Assembly (NCBI RefSeq): GCF_002002735.1
Contig: NZ_MUNY01000060.1
Span: 1-64,000, forward strand
DNA from: Algoriphagus sp. A40
GTDB taxonomy: Bacteria; Bacteroidota; Bacteroidia; Cytophagales; Cyclobacteriaceae
Direction: 5' to 3'
Length of the DNA stretch: 64,000 bases
Program-made: the position numbers and the translations under genes
Shown here: piece after piece, positions 57,584 to 64,000 of the stretch
Numbering within the stretch: position 1 is the stretch's first letter
How the letters are laid out: each line of letters opens with the position of its first letter
The notes under the pieces: generated by a model
The model's input: the letters and a program-made list of their open reading frames with translations, nothing else
Databases searched by the model: none
Told to the model about the DNA's origin: nothing

Positions 57584-58411
57584 ATGATCGGTTTTCAAAA
57601 GGATGATTTGAAACAAAAGCTAATACAGGGAAAAACTGTCTATGGCACCTGCATTACAACCAACGCGCCACGATGGCAAAACCTAGTTGCTGATTCGGGA
57701 CTTGATTTTGTATTTCTGGATACCGAGCACATTGCCATCGACAGAGCTGACCTTTCGAGGATGTGTCTGGGTTACCAAGCCAAAGGACTCACACCGATTG
57801 TACGCATCCGCCGGCCAGATCCCTACCGGGCCAGTCAGGCGATTGATGATGGAGCCATTGGAGTAATTGCACCTTACCTTGAGAATCCTGCCCAAATCAA
57901 AGAATTAATCGGCGCCACCAAATACCGACCCCTGAAGGGTGAAAAACTGGAAAGTATTCTTAGCGGAAAAACAGGTCCCAGCCCAGAATTAAGAGAATAT
58001 CTGGATCGCTTCAACCACGGCAATCTCTGCATTGCCAATATCGAAAGCATCCCGGCAGTGGAGCGACTCGATGAATTATTGAGTATTGAGGGACTGGATG
58101 CGGTTTTTATCGGCCCCCATGATTTATCCATTAATATGGGCATACCAGAGCAATATGATCACCCGGATTTTATTGCCATGGTCAAAACCATTGTCCAAAA
58201 GGCCAGAAAGCATACGCTTGGCGTTGGGATTCACTTTTCCCTCGAGCCCCAAAGACAAATCGACTGGATCAAGGAAGGTGTGAATATCGTGATCCACAGT
58301 TCGGATATGGCACTTTTCAGTCAAAGGCTTCGGGAAGATATAAGCAAAATAAAATCAACGTCCGGAGAAGGAAATGATTCATCCGGAACGGGTGAATCGG
58401 TAACGATATAA
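57584..58411 (+). CDS. HpcH/HpaI-family aldolase
   Basis: This 275-residue class II aldolase splits a 2-keto-3-deoxy sugar acid into pyruvate and an aldehyde. Motifs are FLDTEHIAIDRADL (about 45-58, catalytic His49), PIVRIRRPDPYRASQAIDDGAIGVIAPYLE (about 71-100, substrate Arg), NIESIPAVERLDELL (metal Glu) and GLDAVFIGPHDLSINMG (metal Asp). The fold and the IAPYLENPAQIKE segment match 2-keto-3-deoxy-L-rhamnonate and 4-hydroxy-2-oxoheptanedioate aldolases. The C-terminal 20 residues are Gly/Ser-rich and unlike the family. It opens a three-gene operon and has no signal peptide, so it is cytosolic. Confidence 0.9.
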   Translation: MIGFQKDDLKQKLIQGKTVYGTCITTNAPRWQNLVADSGLDFVFLDTEHIAIDRADLSRMCLGYQAKGLTPIVRIRRPDPYRASQAIDDGAIGVIAPYLENPAQIKELIGATKYRPLKGEKLESILSGKTGPSPELREYLDRFNHGNLCIANIESIPAVERLDELLSIEGLDAVFIGPHDLSINMGIPEQYDHPDFIAMVKTIVQKARKHTLGVGIHFSLEPQRQIDWIKEGVNIVIHSSDMALFSQRLREDISKIKSTSGEGNDSSGTGESVTI

Positions 58412-58434
58412 CAAAAAAATCAAACCCCTAACTA

Positions 58435-60564
58435 ATGAAATTCTTTCTTGCTTCTGCTGTACTCTTGTTGAGCACGGCTTTTATTCCTCTCAAAAAGGAA
58501 AAGGTCTTTAACCAGGATGTGGCGATCATTCATGATTCTAAAAAAGACCTTCCTGAAGGATCCATCGATAGAATCCAGTTAATCAATGGTGTTCCTGTTG
58601 CAGAGTCTAAAGGATCTTTTTTTGAATTTAATGGAGAGAGATGGACCAGTTCCAAAAATAAGATCAGTAAACCAACGCTTTCTGGGATTAAACTTCCTGA
58701 AGGATCCGGGAAAGTTTTATCCTCAATCAATCACCTAGGAAAAGTATGGGTGGGTACTGAAAACGGATTATACCGCAGTACCTCGGGAAATAACTTGGAA
58801 TCTGTGCTTCCTGCAGATAGCAGTTATAGCTGGTCGCCCAAGGATGTTGCCGCTTTGGTGGTGGACAGCCAGGGTCGTCTTTGGTTTGGTGCCAAACAAG
58901 GTATCGGCAGATTGGACGAAGGAAAGTGGAAACTCTTTACCGGAGCAGAAGGTCTTCCTTACAACAACTTCACCAGTGCCTTCGCTGGGCCAAATGGAGA
59001 GGTTTGGTTTGGAACCAAAAAAGGCGCGATCCGCGTTCAGGATGATTATTTCTACTACCGGTTCAGCCGTCGCTGGTTGCCTGACGATCACGTCAATGAC
59101 ATAACTATCGACAAATCCGGTACTGCTTGGATCGCCACCAATCAGGGGATCAGCCAGATCGCCTCCGTACCGATGACCTATGAGGAAAAAGCTGCCTTTT
59201 TCACCAAACAAACAGAGGATCGGCATGTGAGAATGGGATTTGTGGCCCCAAATAACCTTCAGGTTCCTTTTGAAATCAGTTCGTATGAGCTGGGTATCTC
59301 TGACAATGACGGCATGTACACCTCCATGTATGGAGCAGCACAGGCATTTCGCTATGCAGTTACCGGAGATCCGGAAGCCAAGGCCTTGGCAGACCGTAGT
59401 CTTGTAGCCTGCAAATGGCTAGTGGACATCACCCATGAGTCTGGTTTTCCTGCTCGGGTGATCATACCGATTGATTATCGTGAGCCGGTCAATGAACAAT
59501 ATAGCAGAGAATACAACAAAAGGCATCAGCAATCTGACCCATTTTGGAAGGATATCTATCCTCGCTTTCCGACTAGTAAAGACGGAAAATACATGTGGAA
59601 ATGCGATACCAGTTCAGATGAATTGGCAGGACATTATTTCTTCTATGCGGTTTATTATGATTTAGTTGCCAAAACTGAAGAGGAAAAAGCAATGGTAAGA
59701 GATGTCGTAGCCGACATCACTGATCACTTGATTCGAAACGGGTTTATGCTAAAAGATCATGACGGCCTATCTACCCGTTGGGGAAATTTTTCTCCTGAAT
59801 ATATGGCTTCAGTTTGGGGATGGGATCAGCGTGGACTCAATTCCATGATGATGTTGTCTTTTCTTAACGTGGCCAGTCATGTCACTGGTGATTCCAAATA
59901 CGATGAAGTTGCCAAAATGCTTCGGGATAAATACAACTATCACATCAATGCCATGCATGCCAAGGAGTTTTTCCCGCCGGACAATGTTGTTCCTTGGGAC
60001 AATAACCTGTCTTTGATGAGTTTTTATGGTTTGATCAACTACGAAAAAGATCCTGAGCTTTTATTGATGTACCGGGAATCACTAGAGTACACCTGGCTAC
60101 ACATCAGTAAACAAAAGAATTCCTTTTGGAATACCATTTATGGTGCATTGAGTCAAAAGTTTGCAGAGAAAGCTCAGGAAGGTTTCTTTAACCCCGAAGT
60201 TGTTTTTCCCGAAAACAAACTCTATGCTCCTCAGAAAGTGAAACTCTATAGCACTTGGGATACCAAAAGCGAAGATATTGTAGAAACTCTGGAGCGGATA
60301 CCTTTTGATCTCATCGGATATGAAATGGACAATACGCACAGACTGGATATTGTACTTGATCCAACACCGGGACAGGGTGAGGGAATGGGCTGGAGATACG
60401 ATACCTATGCTGTTCCTGTCGATGAGCGTGGACATGTGCGTCAGGACCGAGACGGTTTTGCACTGCTATATCGGGAAGTAGGCGGCGGAACGGCTGAGCA
60501 AGAAGGCACCTTTTATCTTTTGCCGTACTACATGGCGAGGTATCATCAATTGATCGAAAATTAA
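58435..60564 (+). CDS. Secreted propeller/toroid fusion of unknown function
   Basis: This 709-residue protein has a Sec signal (FFLASAVLLLSTAFIPL). The first part (about 35-275) has repeated blades of the two-component-propeller type: VWVGTENGLYRS, LWFGAKQGIGRLD, VWFGTKKGAIRV and AWIATNQGISQI, each about 45 residues apart. The rest (about 285-709) is helical, with YGAAQAFRYAVTGDPEAKALAD, SSDELAGHYFFYAVYYDL, HDGLSTRWGNFSPEYMASVWGWDQRGLN and EFFPPDNVVPWDNNLSLMSFYGL. This suggests an (alpha/alpha) toroid like those of glycoside hydrolases and polysaccharide lyases. Such propeller blades normally sit in hybrid sensor kinases, and here there is no kinase. No family assignment is possible by eye. 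Confidence 0.82.
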   Translation: MKFFLASAVLLLSTAFIPLKKEKVFNQDVAIIHDSKKDLPEGSIDRIQLINGVPVAESKGSFFEFNGERWTSSKNKISKPTLSGIKLPEGSGKVLSSINHLGKVWVGTENGLYRSTSGNNLESVLPADSSYSWSPKDVAALVVDSQGRLWFGAKQGIGRLDEGKWKLFTGAEGLPYNNFTSAFAGPNGEVWFGTKKGAIRVQDDYFYYRFSRRWLPDDHVNDITIDKSGTAWIATNQGISQIASVPMTYEEKAAFFTKQTEDRHVRMGFVAPNNLQVPFEISSYELGISDNDGMYTSMYGAAQAFRYAVTGDPEAKALADRSLVACKWLVDITHESGFPARVIIPIDYREPVNEQYSREYNKRHQQSDPFWKDIYPRFPTSKDGKYMWKCDTSSDELAGHYFFYAVYYDLVAKTEEEKAMVRDVVADITDHLIRNGFMLKDHDGLSTRWGNFSPEYMASVWGWDQRGLNSMMMLSFLNVASHVTGDSKYDEVAKMLRDKYNYHINAMHAKEFFPPDNVVPWDNNLSLMSFYGLINYEKDPELLLMYRESLEYTWLHISKQKNSFWNTIYGALSQKFAEKAQEGFFNPEVVFPENKLYAPQKVKLYSTWDTKSEDIVETLERIPFDLIGYEMDNTHRLDIVLDPTPGQGEGMGWRYDTYAVPVDERGHVRQDRDGFALLYREVGGGTAEQEGTFYLLPYYMARYHQLIEN

Positions 60565-60576
60565 TCACAGAAGAAT

Positions 60577-61176
60577 TTGAAAAAGCAATTTTTCATAGCG
60601 GTTCTGATGCTCAGTTTACCGCTTTGCACTTTCAGTCAGGACACAGATTGGATATCCCTCTTCAATGGAAAAAACCTGGAAGGATGGACTGTACGTGGGA
60701 AAGCTGAATGGATAGTGGAAAATGGGGTGATGATTGGCCAGGGTGCCAATGGGCATATTTATGCTACACCAGAGCTTACTGACCTGGAAGTAAAAGGAAC
60801 CTTCCGTATTAGTGATCAGGGAGGGGGAGGCAACAGCGGATTGTATTTTCGAAGTAATCCTCCCTCAGATAATCCAGACGGATACCCAAGAGGGTATGAA
60901 GCACAAATCTGTCATTCCCAGAAAGCCCACACCGGATGGTTGTGGAAACCAGGCACTCCAACAGGAAAAGCGACCAAACTGATCACTAAAGATGATGAAT
61001 GGTTTACCATGAGCGTGAGAGCGGTTGGCCCGGACATCCAGATTTGGATTAATGATGAACTGGTGATGAGCTACCAAGATGAGGAGTATAAAAATGGCTT
61101 TTTTGCCATTCAATGCCACAATACGGGCATGATGATCGAAGCCAAGGAACTTTATTTCAGAGATTTAGGTAATTAA
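60577..61176 (+). CDS. Secreted DUF1080 (3-keto-disaccharide hydrolase) protein
   Basis: This 199-residue protein begins with a TTG at 60577 that yields a clean Sec signal (MKKQFFIAVLMLSLPLCTFSQ). Its mature part opens WISLFNGKNLEGWTVRG and contains GGGGNSGLYFRS, YEAQICHSQKAHTGWLWKP and FFAIQCHNTGMMIEAKELYFRDLG. These are the hallmarks of DUF1080, a lectin-like fold. Members hydrolyse 3-keto-glycosides made by sugar C3-dehydrogenases. No dehydrogenase (Gfo/Idh) is in the operon here. It lies 12 bases after the fusion gene, and a hairpin at 61195-61218 follows. Confidence 0.9.
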   Translation: MKKQFFIAVLMLSLPLCTFSQDTDWISLFNGKNLEGWTVRGKAEWIVENGVMIGQGANGHIYATPELTDLEVKGTFRISDQGGGGNSGLYFRSNPPSDNPDGYPRGYEAQICHSQKAHTGWLWKPGTPTGKATKLITKDDEWFTMSVRAVGPDIQIWINDELVMSYQDEEYKNGFFAIQCHNTGMMIEAKELYFRDLGN

Positions 61177-61194
61177 GCGAGGTGAAAATTATGT

Positions 61195-61218
61195 TTAGGA
61201 GGCAACTTTGCCTCCTAA
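61195..61218 (+). terminator. Hairpin after the DUF1080 gene
   Basis: TTAGGAGGCA and TGCCTCCTAA are strong arms around a short loop. The T-run after it is weak (CTTCTTTC), so termination is likely but not certain. Confidence 0.6.
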
Positions 61219-61234
61219 CTTCTTTCTCCAAAAA

Positions 61235-61366
61235 CTAAGGTGACTTTTTTTTCAAAAAGCTGCTGTTAGCTTCTATAAAATCTCTTGGTTTGACAAAATC
61301 CAGGTACATGCCATCTGGATTAAGTATAAAATTCGGCAAATCGGAGCGTCTTTCCAGGGCTTTCAA
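61235..61366 (-). pseudogene. Remnant of a gene 3' end (43 codons)
   Basis: On the minus strand a frame from TTG at 61366 to TAG at 61235 reads MKALERRSDLPNFILNPDG, then MYLDFVKPRDFIEANSSFLKKK. This is clearly protein-like, with the LPNFILNPDG and final helical tail that resemble the C-terminus of thioredoxin-like (TlpA) proteins. An in-frame TAA lies directly upstream, so only the end survives. It could also be a short real gene. It sits in a 323-base gap that otherwise holds only a hairpin and a promoter. Confidence 0.45.
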
Positions 61367-61422
61367 TTAATCTCTAATTTTTTCTGATTCAATAGTGTTT
61401 GAAATATTGCTTTTGTTGGGAA

Positions 61423-61450
61423 TTGGCTTTTTCTCCTCTTCTTAAATTTG
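61423..61450 (+). promoter_or_regulatory. Candidate promoter of the lipoprotein/NUDIX pair
   Basis: TTGG (61423-61426, spacing shorter than usual) and TAAATTTG (61443-61450, exact TAnnTTTG) precede the ATG at 61500 by about 50 bases. Confidence 0.45.
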
Positions 61451-61499
61451 GTTTGATTTTTCCAACACAACTCTTAGCTTCAACTTTCAATTTTTACCT

Positions 61500-62189
61500 A
61501 TGAGCAAATTCAGGATCCCTTATTTCCCCGTTTGGCTAGTGGTGTTTGGCCTTTTAGTTGCCTGCGAATCTTCCGATTCCACCAAAAATGAGACCGCCGT
61601 GGAGGTGAGCCCTGAAACAGCACTATTGGAGAAAATGCGAAATCAAATTGATCTTGGATTGGCACAAAAATCCACTTGGCAAAAACACTGGGGTGAAAAA
61701 GTAGGGAATTTTGATGGCAGTAATTTTGAATTTGTCTTTACAGATTCCATTGATCCGATGGAAATGCCAGAGAAAAACCCGATTCTGGCGAATGATCCAC
61801 TTTTCCCTTATCAGCTTACGCATCCCGAAGGAAATGGCACAATGGACATCTATTCCTATAAAGTGGAGGCTCAAGAAAGTCTGGATCAACCTTTTTTAAA
61901 CCCTGATTCTGAGGTGATTTGGTATCGGGCCGACGGAATGAAAGAGCGTTTGCTTTTCATGGGGCCCTCAGGAATGTTTGAGGATGGAATGTGGTTGAAT
62001 TCCACTGAATTTTTGGTTTTGGGTTTTTTTCAGGAAGAGGAAGGTTTTAGGCCGATGGCATGGATTATTGATGTAAGAACACATCGGTTCGCCCAATTCA
62101 AATTGAACCAGGTTGCAAAAGAATACCTCCAGGAATCCTATTTGGATTTGAAGTTAAAGTCCGTGGATTTGACCTCCGATGGAATTTGA
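61500..62189 (+). CDS. Lipoprotein of unknown function
   Basis: This 229-residue protein has a lipoprotein signal with the lipobox LLVAC (lipid-modified Cys at about 22) and an acidic linker (ESSDSTKNETAVEVSPE). The mature domain contains WQKHWGEKVGNFDGSNFEFVFTDSID, VIWYRADGMKERLLFMGPSGMFED and RPMAWIIDVRTHRFAQFKLN. I do not recognise the family. Its last codons overlap the start of the NUDIX gene by 11 bases in a different frame, so the two are co-transcribed and perhaps coupled. Confidence 0.82.
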   Translation: MSKFRIPYFPVWLVVFGLLVACESSDSTKNETAVEVSPETALLEKMRNQIDLGLAQKSTWQKHWGEKVGNFDGSNFEFVFTDSIDPMEMPEKNPILANDPLFPYQLTHPEGNGTMDIYSYKVEAQESLDQPFLNPDSEVIWYRADGMKERLLFMGPSGMFEDGMWLNSTEFLVLGFFQEEEGFRPMAWIIDVRTHRFAQFKLNQVAKEYLQESYLDLKLKSVDLTSDGI

Positions 62190-62817
62190 TCAATTGATCC
62201 GGCAGCTGGAAAGAAGGCTGAAAGATCCCCTTCCCGGTAAAGATGCCCATCTGAAGATGTCTCCACAACCTGTGGATATGAGGCGTTTTGAACCCGTTTT
62301 GCCAGAAAATCACCGGAAAAGTGGGGTCTTGATTTTGTTTTATCCAGGTGAAATGGGTTCATTTTTTCCATTGATCAAAAGACCCGAATATCCGGGATTC
62401 CACAGTGGCCAGGTAGCTTTTCCCGGAGGGAAAATGGAAGAGGGAGACCTCAACATCATCCAAACTGCCCTGAGAGAAGCAGAAGAGGAAGTGGGTATTA
62501 ATCGGAGGGAAGTTCAGATTTTGGGTAAGTTGAGCGACCTCTATATTCCAACCAGCAATTTTTTAGTGAGTCCAGTGATCGGTTTTTTGGAAAAACGGCC
62601 AGACCTTATCCCCGAAGAAAAGGAAGTTTTCAGAATTATTCAGACAAACCTTCAATTCTTGTTGAAGCCTGAAGTGAGAAAGCAAAAAGTCCTTGAATTT
62701 GGTCCAGCATTAAAGTTGGACACACCCTACTTTGAAATTGACGGGGAGGTTGTTTGGGGAGCTACTGCGATGATATTGAGTGAATTAATTCAAATCCTGG
62801 ACTTAGGACAAGAATAG
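62179..62817 (+). CDS. NUDIX hydrolase, coenzyme A pyrophosphatase type
   Basis: This 212-residue enzyme has the Nudix box GGKMEEGDLNIIQTALREAEEEVG (about 85-108) with the metal-binding REAEEE. It is preceded by the CoA-pyrophosphatase hallmark FFPLIKRPEYPGFHSGQVAFPGG (UPF0035/NudL signature, LxxRxxxxxxHxGQxxFPGG). It would cut CoA or acyl-CoA to 3',5'-ADP and phosphopantetheine. The ATG at 62179 lies inside the preceding lipoprotein gene. Confidence 0.9.
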   Translation: MEFDQLIRQLERRLKDPLPGKDAHLKMSPQPVDMRRFEPVLPENHRKSGVLILFYPGEMGSFFPLIKRPEYPGFHSGQVAFPGGKMEEGDLNIIQTALREAEEEVGINRREVQILGKLSDLYIPTSNFLVSPVIGFLEKRPDLIPEEKEVFRIIQTNLQFLLKPEVRKQKVLEFGPALKLDTPYFEIDGEVVWGATAMILSELIQILDLGQE

Positions 62818-62875
62818 GGATTGGACTTTTCAGCTAATTGTTGGTATTGTTGCACTTCAAATTGGATCCCTTGAC

Positions 62876-64000
62876 ATGGAAGAAAATACTCCTTTGATTA
62901 GTAATGACGCAGTAGTTTTTGGGTTGCTGATGGCAACTTTGGCCTTCGTTTTTGCAAGCTCTGCCAGCAAAAGACCATTTTGGGTGAAATTCTACACGTA
63001 TGTCCCAACGGTTTTGCTTTGCTATTTTATCCCGGCAGTTTTCAATTCACTTGGTCTGATTTCAGGTGAATCCTCTAACTTATACAGAGTAGCTTCACGG
63101 TACCTTTTGCCGGCATCACTTGTACTTTTCACCATCAGTATAGATCTGAAAGGAATCCTAAAACTAGGCCCGAAAGCACTTACTATGTTTTTGGCAGGCA
63201 CAGTCGGGGTAATTTTAGGTGGACCACTGGCTTTATTGACTGTTGGCTTTTTTTATCCGGAGATCTATTCAGGAACAGGATCCGACGAGATTTGGCGCGG
63301 ACTCTCTACTATTGCAGGTAGCTGGATTGGTGGTGGAGCCAACCAAACCGCCATGTTGGAGGTGTTTGGAGCGAGTCCAACTTTATTTGGGCAAATGATT
63401 GCAGTCGATGTCCTAGTAGCCAATCTTTGGATGGCGTTTTTGCTGTATTGGGCAGCAAAACCGGAAAAACTGGATAAACTTCTCAAAGCGGACACTTCAG
63501 CCATATATGAGCTAAGGGACCGGATTGCCAAACACCGAGAGGGAATCATGAAAATTCCGAGCCTTGGCGATACCATGCTGATTTTGGGTTTTGGATTTGG
63601 TGTTACTGGAGTTTCCCATTTAGCGGCTGATTTCTTGGCTCCTTGGTTTGAGTCCAATTATCCCGAGCTCAATCAGTATTCCCTGAATTCTGCCTTTTTC
63701 TGGATTGTCGTAATTGCTACCACGGCAGGTCTGGTGCTTTCATTTACTAAGGCTCGAAATCTGGAAGGTGCCGGTGCCTCACGTATGGGAAGTGTGCTCC
63801 TGTATGTACTTGTAGCTACTATCGGGATGCAGATGGACTTAGGCGCGATCTTGGATAGCCCAGTTTTGTTCTTGGTAGGGATTATTTGGATGATGTTTCA
63901 CGTTCTAATTATGACCCTTGTAGCATGGCTAATAAAAGCCCCATTCTTTTATGTGGCAGTGGGTTCTCAGGCAAATATCGGAGGAGCTGCTTCGGCTCCG
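62876..64000 (+). CDS. DUF819 family membrane protein (3' end outside window)
   Basis: Open from ATG at 62876 to the window edge (375 codons). The protein has about 11 hydrophobic segments, with VFGLLMATLAFVFA, LLPASLVLFTISIDLKGILKLGPKAL, WRGLSTIAGSWIGGGANQTAMLEVFG and, at the edge, VGSQANIGGAASAP. These match DUF819, whose paired GGGANQTA/ANIGGAASAP half-repeats recall keto-acid or antiporter folds. Function is unknown. It is a probable inner-membrane transporter. Confidence 0.85.
   Translation, partial: MEENTPLISNDAVVFGLLMATLAFVFASSASKRPFWVKFYTYVPTVLLCYFIPAVFNSLGLISGESSNLYRVASRYLLPASLVLFTISIDLKGILKLGPKALTMFLAGTVGVILGGPLALLTVGFFYPEIYSGTGSDEIWRGLSTIAGSWIGGGANQTAMLEVFGASPTLFGQMIAVDVLVANLWMAFLLYWAAKPEKLDKLLKADTSAIYELRDRIAKHREGIMKIPSLGDTMLILGFGFGVTGVSHLAADFLAPWFESNYPELNQYSLNSAFFWIVVIATTAGLVLSFTKARNLEGAGASRMGSVLLYVLVATIGMQMDLGAILDSPVLFLVGIIWMMFHVLIMTLVAWLIKAPFFYVAVGSQANIGGAASAP

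Overview
The window looks like the chromosome of a Bacteroidetes bacterium of the Cytophagales/Cyclobacteriaceae type (Algoriphagus-like). The evidence is AT-leaning DNA, A-rich leaders in place of Shine-Dalgarno sites, repeated -7 boxes of the Bacteroidetes form TAnnTTTG, and family content typical of that phylum (DUF6266, DUF4394, PglF/E/C sugar genes, 3-keto-disaccharide hydrolase/DUF1080, TIGR02757). I saw no rRNA, tRNA, CRISPR array, insertion sequence or prophage. Phylum and genus are inferred from these features only.

Layout. 1-107 is the 3' end of ahcY. 108-5155 is gene-poor and repeat-rich: a ~230 bp tandem duplication, REP-like palindromes, short tandem arrays, an XRE regulator flanked by direct repeats, a small hypothetical gene and a DUF6266 gene. 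5156-10618 is a surface-glycan precursor block: a WecA/TagO-like transferase, a PglE-like aminotransferase, a PglC-like phosphoglycosyl transferase and a PglF-like dehydratase split by a one-base frameshift. 10892-16658 carries an FAD dehydrogenase, an exonuclease/GIY-YIG fusion, a Tat-exported HisC-like aminotransferase with a GNAT enzyme, and a secreted two-repeat protein. 16789-21463 (minus) is a four-gene run: serine hydrolase, YfcC-type transporter, aldo/keto reductase, MFS transporter.

22552-26927 is a sulfur/redox island: sulfide:quinone oxidoreductase, Crp/Fnr regulator, tandem universal stress protein, TauE/SafE permease and rhodanese. Five GTGA-N6-TCAC-like palindromes lie there, one before each of the five genes, all 29.5-30.5 bp upstream of a -7-like box. 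This reads as a compact self-contained regulon and is the strongest non-gene signal in the window. Sulfide would be oxidised by the reductase, sulfane sulfur handled by the rhodanese, and sulfur oxyanion exported by the permease.

27049-54432 is mostly housekeeping and transport: DUF4394 lipoprotein, TPR protein, Lrp regulator, NUDIX and MATE, M24 peptidase, prfB with its programmed +1 frameshift, ilvE, cobalamin adenosyltransferase, a LolD/MacB-type ATPase, a 921-residue membrane-TPR protein in an operon with gatC, plsC, a truncated globin and NfeD, a LysM/RlpA-like protein, TIGR02757, ATP-grasp, leucyl aminopeptidase, an esterase and aceK.

54929-61176 is a divergent carbohydrate locus. A secreted glycosidase-like protein faces a three-gene operon of HpcH/HpaI aldolase, a secreted propeller/toroid fusion and a secreted DUF1080 protein. 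It is the best candidate for an undescribed enzymatic system. The window ends with a lipoprotein, a CoA-pyrophosphatase-type NUDIX and a truncated DUF819 membrane protein.
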